A DNA stretch of 64,000 bases from an uncultured Prevotella sp. Lineage in GTDB: Bacteria > Bacteroidota > Bacteroidia > Bacteroidales > Bacteroidaceae. Where the stretch lies: NCBI GenBank assembly GCA_900315635.1, contig OMZV01000003.1, positions 51,784-115,783 of the forward strand. The letters are read 5' to 3'. Below are positions 8,597-16,590 of the stretch, in pieces. The translations under genes and the position numbers were made by a program. Every line of letters starts with the position of its first letter. Within the stretch, counting starts at the first letter, position 1. The notes beneath the pieces are model-generated. The model did not search any database. It was not told the DNA's origin and saw nothing but the letters and a program-made list of their open reading frames with translations.

Positions 8597-10093
8597 CTAA
8601 CTCTTTCTTTCTAATTCTTTGAATGGCTTGAGGATATTCAGAATTTCACGGCTGATGTTGGCAACGCCTCCATTTACCTCTGATTCGATATTCAAAGGTA
8701 ATACTGGATCGTGAAGACTTTTGCGCAGTAAGAACCAGCCCTTCTCGTCAGGATTGGTGCAACTGACGCGGATACCTTCATAGTTTGGTTTCACAATATG
8801 CCAGCCTTCGTGTTTTGCGGCTGCTTCAGCCACTTCGTCGAGCACCATCTGACCGTAGCCTTGAACGTCGGAATCATTGATTTTGAACCTTATTTCTGTA
8901 CTTTCAGCCGGTTGACGGAGCGTAGAAATCAAATCCTGCAACTCTTTGCCCTGTGAACGTAAGCGTGCTGCCTGAACAATCAGCTTGGCAACAAGTAATG
9001 CGCCGTCGTCGAGGAAATAATTCTCTCTTAATGCGCAATGACCGGATGTTTCTATAGCCAGCCAGCATTCCTCACCGTTTTTATTGAGACGGATTCCCTC
9101 GTCAATAACATTCTTGTATCCTCGTTTGAATCTGTGATGTTTTCCACCTTTTGACTCGATGAATTCGGTCAATCCGTCAGACGTAACACTATCGGTTACC
9201 ACTGTACTTCTCGGATGTTCCTTAAGGATAACTGCTGCGATAAGAGCAATAAGAGAATTCCTGTTTATTGGGTCGCCATGACGGTCAACAATAGCTGAAC
9301 GGTCGACATCAGTGTCGAAGATAATTCCTAAGTCGGCTCCGTTCTTAACCACGGCATTACATATAGAAGCCATAGCCTCTTTGTTTTCAGGATTAGGGAT
9401 ATGGTTAGGGAAATGTCCGTCAGGCTCAATAAACTGGCTGCCCTCTGTGTTGGCACCAAGCGCATTCAGGACATTTACAAAGAAACCTCCATTACCGTTT
9501 CCAGCATCGACGATTATGTGTAAACCTGTTAAAGGATGATCGTAGTCCTCAGCCTTAACTTCTGTACGTATATAGTTGATTAGATGTGACTTATATTTCG
9601 TCATAAAGTCGTATGCAACACACTTCCCCCCACTCTTTTCTTCGGGCAGCTCTCCCCTATCAGCTATGTCGAGAATCTCTGCTATGTCAGCTTTCTCGAG
9701 TCCTCCGTCTTTAGTAAAGAACTTAATGCCATTGCGGTTAAAAGGCAGATGGCTTGCGGTAATCATTATACCACCGGTAACAGGCATCTCCTCGTCAACA
9801 GTAGTCATGAACATTGCCGGTGTCGAAGCCAGTCCACAATCATAGACTGTTATTCCAACCGCAGTAGCCCCGTCAATGAAAGCCTGTTTAAGTGCCGGAC
9901 CGGAAATTCTGGAGTCGGTGCCAATAGCGAGAGTAATCTCTTTGTCGGCAGTAACTCTTTTCTTCAACCAAGTTATGAAAGCCTTTGCTATAGTCGTTGT
10001 AGCGTCAGGCGTTAAGTTTACATGCTCGCCGGGTACACCCTCAAGAGCGATGCCACGGATGTCAGATCCGTTTTGAAGTTTTTTCCAATCCAT
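8597..10093 (-). CDS. Phosphomannomutase / phosphoglucomutase
   Basis: A 498-residue alpha-D-phosphohexomutase interconverting hexose 1- and 6-phosphates for nucleotide-sugar supply. The phosphoserine loop is TASHLP (112-117, Ser114). The Mg-binding loop is DTDVDR (260-265), and the sugar-binding loop is ETSGH (348-352). The phosphate-binding C-terminal domain is present with the motif EGIRVSCTN. The four-domain length is normal for the longer bacterial/plant-type PMM/PGM group. It is monocistronic, with its own promoter. Mannose and glucose specificity cannot be separated by eye. Confidence 0.92.
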   Translation of the reverse strand: MDWKKLQNGSDIRGIALEGVPGEHVNLTPDATTTIAKAFITWLKKRVTADKEITLAIGTDSRISGPALKQAFIDGATAVGITVYDCGLASTPAMFMTTVDEEMPVTGGIMITASHLPFNRNGIKFFTKDGGLEKADIAEILDIADRGELPEEKSGGKCVAYDFMTKYKSHLINYIRTEVKAEDYDHPLTGLHIIVDAGNGNGGFFVNVLNALGANTEGSQFIEPDGHFPNHIPNPENKEAMASICNAVVKNGADLGIIFDTDVDRSAIVDRHGDPINRNSLIALIAAVILKEHPRSTVVTDSVTSDGLTEFIESKGGKHHRFKRGYKNVIDEGIRLNKNGEECWLAIETSGHCALRENYFLDDGALLVAKLIVQAARLRSQGKELQDLISTLRQPAESTEIRFKINDSDVQGYGQMVLDEVAEAAAKHEGWHIVKPNYEGIRVSCTNPDEKGWFLLRKSLHDPVLPLNIESEVNGGVANISREILNILKPFKELERKS

Positions 10094-10127
10094 TGTTACT
10101 TAATATAATAAGGTATTTAATTTTGTC

Positions 10128-10159
10128 CAAAGGTAGCTTGTTTTTTCGTAATTGGCAAA
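10128..10159 (-). promoter_or_regulatory. Promoter of the phosphohexomutase gene
   Basis: Minus-strand TACCTTTG (10128-10135) and TTTG (10156-10159), with a 20-bp gap. Confidence 0.75.
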
Positions 10160-10237
10160 TGTTTTGAAGTAATTTTTACTTTGTCCTTGATGTGAATCAA
10201 AAAATATAAGAAAAATTTAGAAAAAAGGCAAAAAGGC

Positions 10238-10268
10238 TTGCAATTATTACAAACTCTTTGTAATTTTG
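10238..10268 (+). promoter_or_regulatory. Promoter of the structured RNA
   Basis: TTG at 10238-10240, a 20-bp gap, then TAATTTTG at 10261-10268. No protein gene follows, which points to an RNA product. Confidence 0.6.
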
Positions 10269-10274
10269 CAGTGT

Positions 10275-10521
10275 CAAAAGGGTTAATAGATTGTTTAGGT
10301 TAGTAGTAATAGATTTAGGTTTTTAGTTTTTAATTTAAGGAAACAAAAGAGATTGTTTCATTCATAGGTTTAGTTTTTGGTTAAAGATTGATTTTAAATT
10401 CAGGTTACATTCGATGCTAATGAGGGGACTGCCGTGAGGCATGAACCTTGTTTAAGCTCGAAAGTTCTCAATGAAAGGAGAACTGTTTACCGTCAGGCTT
10501 TAGTAAGTCTGGCGGTTTTTT
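10275..10521 (+). ncRNA. Putative stand-alone structured small RNA, about 245 nt
   Basis: A free-standing transcription unit with its own promoter upstream and a strong terminator at its end. It lies between the divergent phosphomutase gene and the convergent glutaredoxin-like gene, and holds no credible ORF. Visible hairpins are GAAACA/TGTTTC (10340-10345/10354-10359), TGCC-gtga-GGCA (10430-10441) and AGTTCTC/GAGAACT (10463-10469/10478-10484). The first half is T-rich with repeated GGTTTA-like words. RNase P, SRP RNA and tmRNA signatures were looked for and not seen, and the ends do not pair as in 6S RNA. The class is unassigned. Confidence 0.55.
10489..10521 (+). terminator. Intrinsic terminator of the structured RNA
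   Basis: A 12-bp stem with G-U pairs (10489-10500 with 10505-10516), a 4-nt loop and a run of six T residues. Confidence 0.85.
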
Positions 10522-10540
10522 GTTGTCTGTAATTCAGTGC

Positions 10541-10840
10541 TTAACAGCCTTTTCCGTCTATTGAGCATGAATTTTTGGCTCCCGGCTGATACTCTACAAG
10601 ACCGACATCCTCAGGTTTCAGAGTGATAGTTCCGTCCTCAAGCAGGAAACAAGGAATACCAATATCGCCAATAGCCTTTGAATGGTCGAACTCTTTCCGG
10701 GTATCACGAAGATGCATGAATTCACTCAGATAGTGGACATTACTGCCAATATCTATTACCTTGAATCGCTTGTCACCCTTAATCTGTTCGTCCAGGTAGG
10801 CGCAATAAGGGCACGAAGGCATACCATAAATCTTAATCAT
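10541..10840 (-). CDS. Glutaredoxin-related thiol-disulfide protein
   Basis: A 99-residue thioredoxin-fold protein with the redox motif CPYC (residues 10-13) right after the first beta strand (MIKIYGMPS) and the cis-proline loop IGIPCF. The C-terminal tail carries two more cysteines (NSCSIDGKGC), which is unusual for a plain glutaredoxin and could be a metal or resolving site. It is divergent from the rubredoxin gene, with both promoters in one shared intergenic gap, so co-regulation in redox metabolism is plausible. It would act in the cytoplasm. Confidence 0.85.
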   Translation of the reverse strand: MIKIYGMPSCPYCAYLDEQIKGDKRFKVIDIGSNVHYLSEFMHLRDTRKEFDHSKAIGDIGIPCFLLEDGTITLKPEDVGLVEYQPGAKNSCSIDGKGC

Positions 10841-10868
10841 ATTATTTCCTCTTTTATATTCGTCACTA

Positions 10869-10900
10869 CAAAGTTACATTATTTTTCTGTTGCAGACAAA
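10869..10900 (-). promoter_or_regulatory. Promoter of the glutaredoxin-like gene
   Basis: Minus-strand TAACTTTG (10869-10876) and TTTG (10897-10900), with a 20-bp gap. Confidence 0.75.
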
Positions 10901-10916
10901 TTTTGATGTTATAAAA

Positions 10917-10948
10917 TTTGTGTTATTGGAAAATTAATACTACCTTTG
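10917..10948 (+). promoter_or_regulatory. Promoter of rubredoxin
   Basis: TTTG at 10917-10920, a 20-bp gap, then TACCTTTG at 10941-10948. It is divergent from the glutaredoxin promoter, with only 16 bp between the two -33 boxes. Confidence 0.8.
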
Positions 10949-10992
10949 AACCCTAAGAAATAATATGTTTCACTTTTAATACAAAAACAATT

Positions 10993-11151
10993 ATGAAAAA
11001 GTATGTATGCGATGTGTGTGGCTATGTTTATGATCCAGAAGTAGGTGATCCAGACAACGGCATAGAGCCGGGAACAGCCTTCGAGGATCTTCCTGAAGAT
11101 TGGGTATGCCCAGTTTGTGGAGTTGGCAAAGACCAATTCAGCGAGGAATAA
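10993..11151 (+). CDS. Rubredoxin
   Basis: A short, complete 52-residue rubredoxin. The iron site is formed by the two knuckles CDVCGY (Cys6, Cys9) and CPVCGVGK (Cys39, Cys42). The aromatic core (YVC, YVYDP, WVCP) and the acidic [10 protein letters not shown] loop are standard. It carries single electrons in the cytoplasm, typically to oxygen- or peroxide-detoxifying enzymes in anaerobes. It has its own promoter and terminator. Confidence 0.97.
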   Translation: MKKYVCDVCGYVYDPEVGDPDNGIEPGTAFEDLPEDWVCPVCGVGKDQFSEE

Positions 11152-11171
11152 TCATTTCAATAATAACGAAT

Positions 11172-11207
11172 AAGGGTGACGACTCATCAAGAGCCGTCAC
11201 CCTTTTT
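11172..11207 (+). terminator. Intrinsic terminator of rubredoxin
   Basis: AAGGGTGACG and CGTCACCCTT form a strong stem followed by T residues. Confidence 0.85.
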
Positions 11208-11326
11208 CAATTGTGTATAATTATGTAAATAAAAAGTGCTGAAAAAGACTCCTTTATTTTCTCTCAATCTAGCGGAAAGACGACTGCGGATAATGGATTA
11301 ATCGGCTGGAAATTCACAACCAAAAC

Positions 11327-11420
11327 GTAAACGGGTATCTTTCATGAGATGAAAGATACCCGTTTACAATGTAAAAGATACCCAATTACATTGCGAAAGT
11401 TACTAGTTTACAATGTGTTT
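11327..11420. repeat. 22-bp repeat family, copy cluster 1 (with a perfect 19-bp inverted pair)
   Basis: An inverted pair of 19-bp arms (11327-11345 and 11349-11367) with a 3-bp centre, followed by tandem 22-bp units at 11355-11376, 11377-11398 and a degenerate one at 11399-11420. In reverse complement the unit contains AATTGGGTATC. It lies between the converging rubredoxin and DciA-like genes. The rest of the gap to 11657 holds nothing else I can identify. Confidence 0.8.
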
Positions 11421-11657
11421 AGTGTTTCAATTCAACCTGTTTAGAGCTATTTTAAAGTGTATTTTGCCCTAAATGAATTGATGAAAAATTATAACTTATT
11501 GATTACTAGAATATTGCATAAAACCTCAAAAATCCCGTATTTCAAAGCGAAATACTGGCTGGTGAATTTCAACCGATTTTCAAGCGATTGTTTGTTAAAT
11601 AAAATCTTGGTAATTATAATCCGATTATTGCGGTGTGATAAGCCTAAGCGAAATCTC

Positions 11658-11948
11658 TTAATAGAATCTGATGTCAGTGATAACCATTGACCCTACGGTG
11701 GCATTGAGTGCCGATATATACTTTGAACGCTGCATGGCAAGGTCGGCACGAAGGGCAGGATTCAACACCTTAATAAATAAGACTTGATTGCGAATGAACC
11801 TGTCGCCGGTGTAATGGGCAATCAGGTCGCCGGCAACCTTTGGCCATGCGTCGACAATACGCTTCTGCAACAGAGGCGTCTCCAGTCCTTCCTGCCTCAA
11901 AGTCCTGTTCAGCAATTCGTCAATGCTCTTTACCTGTCTGCGAAACAT
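11658..11948 (-). CDS. DUF721 (DciA-like) protein
   Basis: A 96-residue DUF721 domain protein. The ordered core AWPKVAGDLIAHYTGDRFIRNQVLFIKVLNPALRADL matches the family, which includes DciA, a replicative-helicase loader or regulator. The start codon overlaps the recF stop (TGATG), so the two are translationally coupled. DUF721 after recF is a frequent bacterial arrangement and supports a DNA replication or repair role. Confidence 0.88.
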   Translation of the reverse strand: MFRRQVKSIDELLNRTLRQEGLETPLLQKRIVDAWPKVAGDLIAHYTGDRFIRNQVLFIKVLNPALRADLAMQRSKYISALNATVGSMVITDIRFY

Positions 11949-13060
11949 CAGTCTTCCTCCTTCCTTTCAGACACCTCGCCATTCTCAACATCGAATATCT
12001 TGTAGTCTGGTCCGCTGTGAGCAAGAATCTTGTCGAGGTTCTCACGGTTAGTATCTGTTATGAAAATCTGTCCATAGCCGTCGCCCGAGACGAGTTGAAC
12101 AATCTGCTCAACACGCTGAGAGTCAAGCTTATCGAAAATGTCGTCGAGTAAGAGCAGAGGTGTCGTGTTGCTCACCGTGCGGCGAAGGAAGTTGAACTGT
12201 GCCAGCTTCAGCGCAAGGGAGAAAGTCTTGTTCTGCCCCTGGCTGCCCTCGATTTTCAGTGGGTAGCCGTCAATCTGCATCTCCAGGTCGTCACGATGAA
12301 TGCCATGCAGCGAATAGCCGACGGCACGGTCCTTGGCACGGTCGCGGCGGATGACTTCAAGCAACGGACCCCTCTGGGCATGAGACACATACCGCAGGGA
12401 AACAGACTCGCTGTTCCGGGATATTCTGCCGTAGATGTCCTGGAACACAGGAATGAATTCCTGAATGAACGCATCACGGCTCTTGTAAACCACATTGCCG
12501 TTCTCGGCCATCTGTTCCTCCCATAAGTCCATCAGCGACGGATCCGGCTCGGCGTCTTGACGGAGCAGGGCGTTGCGCTGTTGCAGGGCTTTGTTGTAAG
12601 CCGTGAGAGCCTCGATGTAGGAATGGTCGTACTGCGAAATGACTACATCCATGAGACGGCGTCGCTCCTCGCTGTAGCCCTCGATGAGAATTGAGTCCGA
12701 CGGAGACACGAAAATCAGCGGTATCAGTCCTATGTGCTGCGACAAACGGCGGTATTCCTTCTTGTTCCGCTTGAAGTGCTTCTTCTGTCCACGCTTCATT
12801 CCGCAGTAAATATTCTCAGCCGTTCCGCCATCACCCTCATAATCGCCTTCGACGACGAAGAACTCCTGTCCGTGTGTAATGATTTGAGAGTCACGGGTAC
12901 CGAAAGCACTTTTACAGAATGACAGGAAATAAACGGCGTCGAGAAGGTTGGTCTTTCCCGCCCCGTTGTGCCCTATAAAGCAGTTGACTTTAGGCGACAG
13001 AACGATGTTTGCCGCTGCTATATTTTTGTAGTTTACTATGGAAATTCGCTTCAGTATCAT
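11948..13060 (-). CDS. recF: DNA replication/repair protein RecF
   Basis: A 370-residue SMC-like ATPase that loads RecA at single-strand gaps via RecOR. Walker A is GHNGAGKT (30-37), the ABC signature is SQGQNKTFSLAL (about 273), and Walker B is LLLLDDIFDKLD (about 307). The length is standard. The promoter lies just upstream and the DciA-like gene is coupled behind it. dnaN is not adjacent here (it lies 33 kb away), unlike in many bacteria. Confidence 0.97.
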   Translation of the reverse strand: MILKRISIVNYKNIAAANIVLSPKVNCFIGHNGAGKTNLLDAVYFLSFCKSAFGTRDSQIITHGQEFFVVEGDYEGDGGTAENIYCGMKRGQKKHFKRNKKEYRRLSQHIGLIPLIFVSPSDSILIEGYSEERRRLMDVVISQYDHSYIEALTAYNKALQQRNALLRQDAEPDPSLMDLWEEQMAENGNVVYKSRDAFIQEFIPVFQDIYGRISRNSESVSLRYVSHAQRGPLLEVIRRDRAKDRAVGYSLHGIHRDDLEMQIDGYPLKIEGSQGQNKTFSLALKLAQFNFLRRTVSNTTPLLLLDDIFDKLDSQRVEQIVQLVSGDGYGQIFITDTNRENLDKILAHSGPDYKIFDVENGEVSERKEED

Positions 13061-13072
13061 AACTTTTCAGTG

Positions 13073-13104
13073 CAAAGTTACAACAATAAACGTCCAAATA
13101 CAAA
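13073..13104 (-). promoter_or_regulatory. Promoter of recF
   Basis: Minus-strand TAACTTTG (13073-13080) and TTTG (13101-13104), with a 20-bp gap. Confidence 0.75.
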
Positions 13105-13144
13105 AAAAGTCAACGATAAATTTCAATATGTGGGATAAATTCCG

Positions 13145-13152
13145 TAATTTTG
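13145..13152 (+). promoter_or_regulatory. -7 box for the TPR-ribH operon
   Basis: TAATTTTG at 13145-13152, about 80 bp before the TPR gene. No clear -33 box was seen. Confidence 0.5.
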
Positions 13153-13234
13153 CCACGCTAAAGAGAGTGTACATTTACATGTTGCATTCCAGGCGCATAG
13201 AAATTGAATTAAAAATAAAAACTAATTAATAATA

Positions 13235-13930
13235 ATGGCAAAGAAAAACGAAAAGGGCTCAATGGATGAGACCCTCAATCAGTCGGAGGCTTTCTTAGTA
13301 AAGTATAAGAAAGCTATCATCACAGTCGTTGTGGCTGTTCTTGTAATTGTTGTAGGTTCAATCCTTTATTACAACTACGTATTTGTTCCTGAGGAAAATG
13401 AGGCAAGCACCGCTCTGGCACGTGGCGAGCAGTACATGGCAATGGGTGACTTCGACCATGCCCTTAAAGGTGATGGCGCCAACTATAAGGGTTTCACATA
13501 TATCGCAAAGAACTATAGCAGCACTGACGCAGGCAACCTTGCCAACCTCTATGCCGGACTTTGCTATGCTCACCTGCAGAACCCTGACTGGAAGAACGCT
13601 CTGAAGTATGTCAATGAGTTCGATACTTCTGATGATATGATCATCAGCCCGGCTTCACAGATGGCTCTCGGCGACATCTATGCCAACAACAACCAGTTCG
13701 ACGACGCTGTAAAGAGCTTCAAGAAGGCCGCTAAGATGGCTGACGATGAGGCTGCCGACAATACCAGCACAAGCATTGCTCCGCTGGCACTTCGCAAGGC
13801 TGGCATAATACTTGAGAGCCAGGGCAAGAAGGATGAGGCTCACGAGATTTACACAGACATAAAGAAGAAGTATGTTGCCAGCTCTGTTTATCAGGACATT
13901 GATAAATATATTGAGCGCACAGCTAAGTAA
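13235..13930 (+). CDS. Membrane-anchored tetratricopeptide repeat protein
   Basis: 231 residues. A short polar N-terminus ([20 protein letters not shown]) is followed by one transmembrane helix (about 27-49, [20 protein letters not shown]). The rest is a helical TPR region outside the membrane, with motifs such as [22 protein letters not shown] and [20 protein letters not shown]. The topology resembles YfgM/BamD-like periplasmic scaffolds. ribH starts 6 bp after its stop, so the two are co-transcribed. The exact partner is unknown. Confidence 0.85.
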   Translation: MAKKNEKGSMDETLNQSEAFLVKYKKAIITVVVAVLVIVVGSILYYNYVFVPEENEASTALARGEQYMAMGDFDHALKGDGANYKGFTYIAKNYSSTDAGNLANLYAGLCYAHLQNPDWKNALKYVNEFDTSDDMIISPASQMALGDIYANNNQFDDAVKSFKKAAKMADDEAADNTSTSIAPLALRKAGIILESQGKKDEAHEIYTDIKKKYVASSVYQDIDKYIERTAK

Positions 13931-13935
13931 CGGTT

Positions 13936-14412
13936 ATGGCAACAGCACTTCATAATTTATCAGACTACGACTTCGACAGCGTTCCCGACGCAAGCAATAT
14001 GTGCTTCGGGATCGTCGTTGCTGAATGGAATCACGATATAACAGGCGCACTCCTTGACGGTTGCGTCCGTACTCTTGAGAAGCACGGCACTATTCCTGAG
14101 AATATTCATGTAAAGACTGTTCCGGGAAGCTTTGAACTCGTTTATGGCGCTCAGCAGATGTGCAAGAATGATGGCTTTGACGCTATCATTATCCTCGGAA
14201 GTGTCATTCAGGGCGAGACCCCACATTTTACATATATATGTCAGGGTGTCACCAATGGTATTTCTTATCTTAATGCTGTGCAGAATATTCCTGTAATCTA
14301 TGGTCTTCTCACTACCCTCGACCATCAGCAGGCTCTCGACCGTGCCGGTGGAAAGTATGGCAATAAGGGCGATGAGTGTGCCGTTACAGCTATCAAGATG
14401 GCTAAATTCTAA
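13936..14412 (+). CDS. ribH: 6,7-dimethyl-8-ribityllumazine synthase
   Basis: 158 residues. It catalyses the penultimate step of riboflavin synthesis, joining the ribityl-aminopyrimidinedione with dihydroxybutanone phosphate. Active-site blocks are VPGSFEL (62-68), [11 protein letters not shown] (88-98, His97 being the general acid/base), GLLTT and [13 protein letters not shown]. It is a cytoplasmic 60-mer or pentamer in the family. No other rib genes are nearby. Confidence 0.97.
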   Translation: MATALHNLSDYDFDSVPDASNMCFGIVVAEWNHDITGALLDGCVRTLEKHGTIPENIHVKTVPGSFELVYGAQQMCKNDGFDAIIILGSVIQGETPHFTYICQGVTNGISYLNAVQNIPVIYGLLTTLDHQQALDRAGGKYGNKGDECAVTAIKMAKF

Positions 14413-14418
14413 TTCGGA

Positions 14419-14823
14419 ATGAAACTTCAACAATATTTCCAGGCTTACGAGTTCGATGAGATTTATCCTCAGATAGGTCTCATGTATCCTAATGCCCGCC
14501 ATGAGCGTGAGCTTTTCCGTCATGCTTACGAAATACTTCTGGGTATTACTCCTGTGCCGTCGAAAAAGCAAATCCGCTATCAGTTGATGGAAGACCCGAA
14601 CACTAAAGAGGTGTTCTTCGGTGCCGACGACAGTTGTTTCAATGGTCCGTGGAATGTCCTTCTTGGTAAGGAAGTCAAGAAGGAGCCGAAGGTCGACCTT
14701 ACTCCGGAGGAGATGTTGGCTAACATGCTGTTGAATGTCGTCCTCATTGGACGTCATCCCCACTCTTTCGATGCCGACTATAACGCTATTGCAGGTGCAG
14801 CAAGGAACTCCAGAGGGGAATAA
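14419..14823 (+). CDS. Conserved Bacteroidales protein of unknown function
   Basis: 134 residues, starting 7 bp after ribH and so likely in the same transcript. It has mixed helix content and a block that looks conserved (GLMYPNARHERELFRHAYEIL). The C-terminal half (VDLTPEEMLANMLLNVVLIGRHPHSFDADY) has an acidic/His pattern but no motif I can assign. I recall it as one of the recent small DUF families of the order (perhaps DUF6557), but cannot confirm this. It ends at a strong terminator. Confidence 0.7.
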   Translation: MKLQQYFQAYEFDEIYPQIGLMYPNARHERELFRHAYEILLGITPVPSKKQIRYQLMEDPNTKEVFFGADDSCFNGPWNVLLGKEVKKEPKVDLTPEEMLANMLLNVVLIGRHPHSFDADYNAIAGAARNSRGE

Positions 14824-14850
14824 GCCGAAACTTACTAGATTTAATATTCA

Positions 14851-14926
14851 CAATCATCTAAATGTATGTTGTCTGCTCGTTTGCTCCGGCAAATGGCAAA
14901 GCATCATTTAGATGATTGTTTTTTTG
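14851..14926 (+). terminator. Intrinsic terminator of the TPR-ribH operon
   Basis: Perfect 14-bp arms (14851-14864 and 14905-14918) enclose a 40-nt loop that itself contains TTTGC-tccg-GCAAA. A run of T follows. Confidence 0.85.
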
Positions 14927-14953
14927 TAAATATTGGACATAATATAAAGGCAT

Positions 14954-14986
14954 AAAAAAAAGGTAAATACTAAATCGTATTTACCT
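14954..14986 (-). terminator. Intrinsic terminator of tRNA-Pro
   Basis: On the minus strand AGGTAAATAC (14961-14970) pairs with GTATTTACCT (14977-14986), followed by seven U residues. Confidence 0.85.
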
Positions 14987-14991
14987 CTTTT

Positions 14992-15068
14992 TGGTCGGGA
15001 AGACAGGATTCGAACCTGCGACCACCTGGTCCCAAACCAGGAGCGCTACCGGACTGCGCTACTTCCCG
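14992..15068 (-). tRNA. tRNA-Pro(TGG)
   Basis: Minus-strand cloverleaf. The acceptor CGGGAAG pairs with CTTCCCG. The anticodon stem CCTGG/CCAGG has loop TTTGGGA (anticodon TGG). The T-arm has loop TTCGAAT, and CCA is encoded (14992-14994). The 5' C at position 1 is typical of tRNA-Pro. Confidence 0.97.
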
Positions 15069-15094
15069 TTGTGCTTGTTTCTGTTTTGCGAGTG

Positions 15095-15125
15095 CAAAGG
15101 TACAACAATAATCTTATTCCACAAA
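15095..15125 (-). promoter_or_regulatory. Promoter of tRNA-Pro
   Basis: Minus-strand TACCTTTG (15095-15102) and TTTG (15122-15125), with a 19-bp gap. Confidence 0.75.
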
Positions 15126-15195
15126 ACTTTTCGCAAACTTTTTTCATCATATATCGAAAAATGTCATTTGCGGTTAAAATATTCGGCTTTTGGCA

Positions 15196-15225
15196 TTGAA
15201 GTTACAGAATTTATTTGTAGCTTTG
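15196..15225 (+). promoter_or_regulatory. Putative promoter of the citrate lyase operon
   Basis: TTG at 15196-15198, a 19-bp gap, then TAGCTTTG at 15218-15225. It lies 73 bp before citD. Confidence 0.5.
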
Positions 15226-15298
15226 AAGGCGAAACCAGTAAATAACTGAAACCGCATATTGTAAACCCAACTTTGTTAACTATAAACCAATTAAGACT

Positions 15299-15583
15299 AT
15301 GGAAATAAAGAACGCTTTCGCAGGCACTCTTGAATCAGGCGACATCCTGATTCAGATTGAGCCAAGTGACGCTCCGGGACTAAAAATCGACTTGGACAGT
15401 ACTGTCGCCTATCAGTTTGGCGACCAAATCCGTAAGGTTATTACCGATACTCTTAATGGAATGGGCGTGAGCCAGGCTTACGTCCGTGCTACTGATAAAG
15501 GTGCTCTCGACTGCACTATCCGTGCCCGTACTACAGCTGCCGCCGTCCGTGCCACCGGCAAGGACGTGTGGAGTGAAGAGTGA
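15299..15583 (+). CDS. citD: Citrate lyase acyl carrier protein (gamma subunit)
   Basis: A 94-residue carrier. The serine that receives the phosphoribosyl-dephospho-CoA arm is in TLESGD (Ser13). It is the first gene of a citrate lyase cluster. The holo-carrier moves acetyl and citryl groups between the alpha and beta subunits in the cytoplasm. Length and blocks (IDLDSTVAYQFGDQI, DKGALDCTIRAR) match CitD. Confidence 0.95.
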   Translation: MEIKNAFAGTLESGDILIQIEPSDAPGLKIDLDSTVAYQFGDQIRKVITDTLNGMGVSQAYVRATDKGALDCTIRARTTAAAVRATGKDVWSEE

Positions 15584-15636
15584 AGAACGTTAAAAGTGAA
15601 GAGTTAAGAACGAAGAGTGAAGAATCATATAGTTTT

Positions 15637-15665
15637 GTTTAACAAGGAAATCATAATTTTGAATT
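15637..15665 (+). repeat. Dispersed intergenic repeat before citE (copy 1)
   Basis: A stretch beginning GTTTAACAAGG and ending ATCATAATTTTGAATTA recurs with one change at 18688-18716 before the citC-citG gene. Around it are AAGAGTGAAGAA-type direct repeats (15586-15625). Confidence 0.65.
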
Positions 15666-15702
15666 AAGAATTAAGTTTTCCGCATTTTGAATTAATAAAG
15701 CT

Positions 15703-16590
15703 ATGAGACTACGAAGAACCATGATGTTTGTGCCGGGAAATAATCCGGGCATGATGCAGGATGCCTTCATCTATGGTCCCGACTCCATAATGCTTGATTT
15801 GGAAGACTCGGTGACGCTTGCTGAGAAAGATACGGCACGCCTGCTAGTATATAACGCACTGAAAACTATCGATTATGGCAACATTGAGATGGTTGTCCGC
15901 ATAAATCCGCTTAGTACTCCATACGGGCGAAAGGACATTGAGGCTGTAGTCAAGGCTGGTGTTGATGTCGTCCGAATGCCGAAGACCGAGACAGCCGATG
16001 AGGTTCGTGAGGTTGAGGCTGAGATTGAGAAAGTTGAGAAGGAGATTGGATGTGTTGGCAGGACAAAGATTATGGCTGCCATAGAGAGTGCGCTTGGAGT
16101 TGTCAATGCTTACGCTATTGCTACGGCTTCATCGCGGATGATGGGTATTGCTCTTGGTGCAGAGGACTATTGTGCCAACCTCAAGACTCAGCGGACACCG
16201 GAAGGTATCGAACTTCTGCTTGCTCGTCAGACCATCGTCGTGGCTGCTCGGGCTGCCGGCATCGACTGTATTGATACCGTTTTCTCCAATCTTAATGATA
16301 TGGAAGGATTCCGTCGGGAGGTTGAACTGATAAAGAAACTTGGATTCGATGGTAAGTCGATTATCAATCCTCGTCAGATTGAGATTGTCAATGAGGTGTT
16401 TACCCCGTCGCAGAAAGATATTGATAAGGCTGTTGCCATCGTCGGAGCACTCCATGAGGCTGCACGCCGAGGTTCGGGAGTGATTGCCCTGAACGGTAAG
16501 ATGATTGACAAACCGGTTGTTATTCGTGCCCAGCACACCATTGACCTTGCTATTGCTGCAGGTGTTTTAAGAAAGGAGGACTTGTCATGA
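15703..16590 (+). CDS. citE: Citrate lyase beta subunit (citryl-ACP lyase)
   Basis: 295 residues of the HpcH/HpaI aldolase fold. It cleaves citryl-ACP to acetyl-ACP and oxaloacetate using Mg. Recognised blocks are the N-terminal FVPGNNPGM, LDLEDSV (acidic metal ligands), VRINPLSTPYG (substrate Arg), AAIESALGVVNAYAIA, and MGIALGAEDYCANL. The stop overlaps the citF ATG by 4 bp, implying coupled translation of the two subunits. Confidence 0.96.
   Translation: MRLRRTMMFVPGNNPGMMQDAFIYGPDSIMLDLEDSVTLAEKDTARLLVYNALKTIDYGNIEMVVRINPLSTPYGRKDIEAVVKAGVDVVRMPKTETADEVREVEAEIEKVEKEIGCVGRTKIMAAIESALGVVNAYAIATASSRMMGIALGAEDYCANLKTQRTPEGIELLLARQTIVVAARAAGIDCIDTVFSNLNDMEGFRREVELIKKLGFDGKSIINPRQIEIVNEVFTPSQKDIDKAVAIVGALHEAARRGSGVIALNGKMIDKPVVIRAQHTIDLAIAAGVLRKEDLS

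Noticed and set aside
10275-10521. 6S RNA
   Set aside because: The 5' and 3' ends do not form the long closing rod with a central bubble.
11457-11690. Plus-strand ORF of 77 aa in the rubredoxin-DciA gap
   Set aside because: No promoter or family motif, AT-rich, and it overlaps the end of the DUF721 gene.
13960-14763. Minus-strand ORF of 267 aa
   Set aside because: Long only because it is the shadow of ribH and the following gene, which have clear family motifs and coupling.
14991-15245. Plus-strand ORF starting MVGKTGFEPATTWSQTRS
   Set aside because: It is the antisense of tRNA-Pro; this peptide is a well-known spurious annotation.
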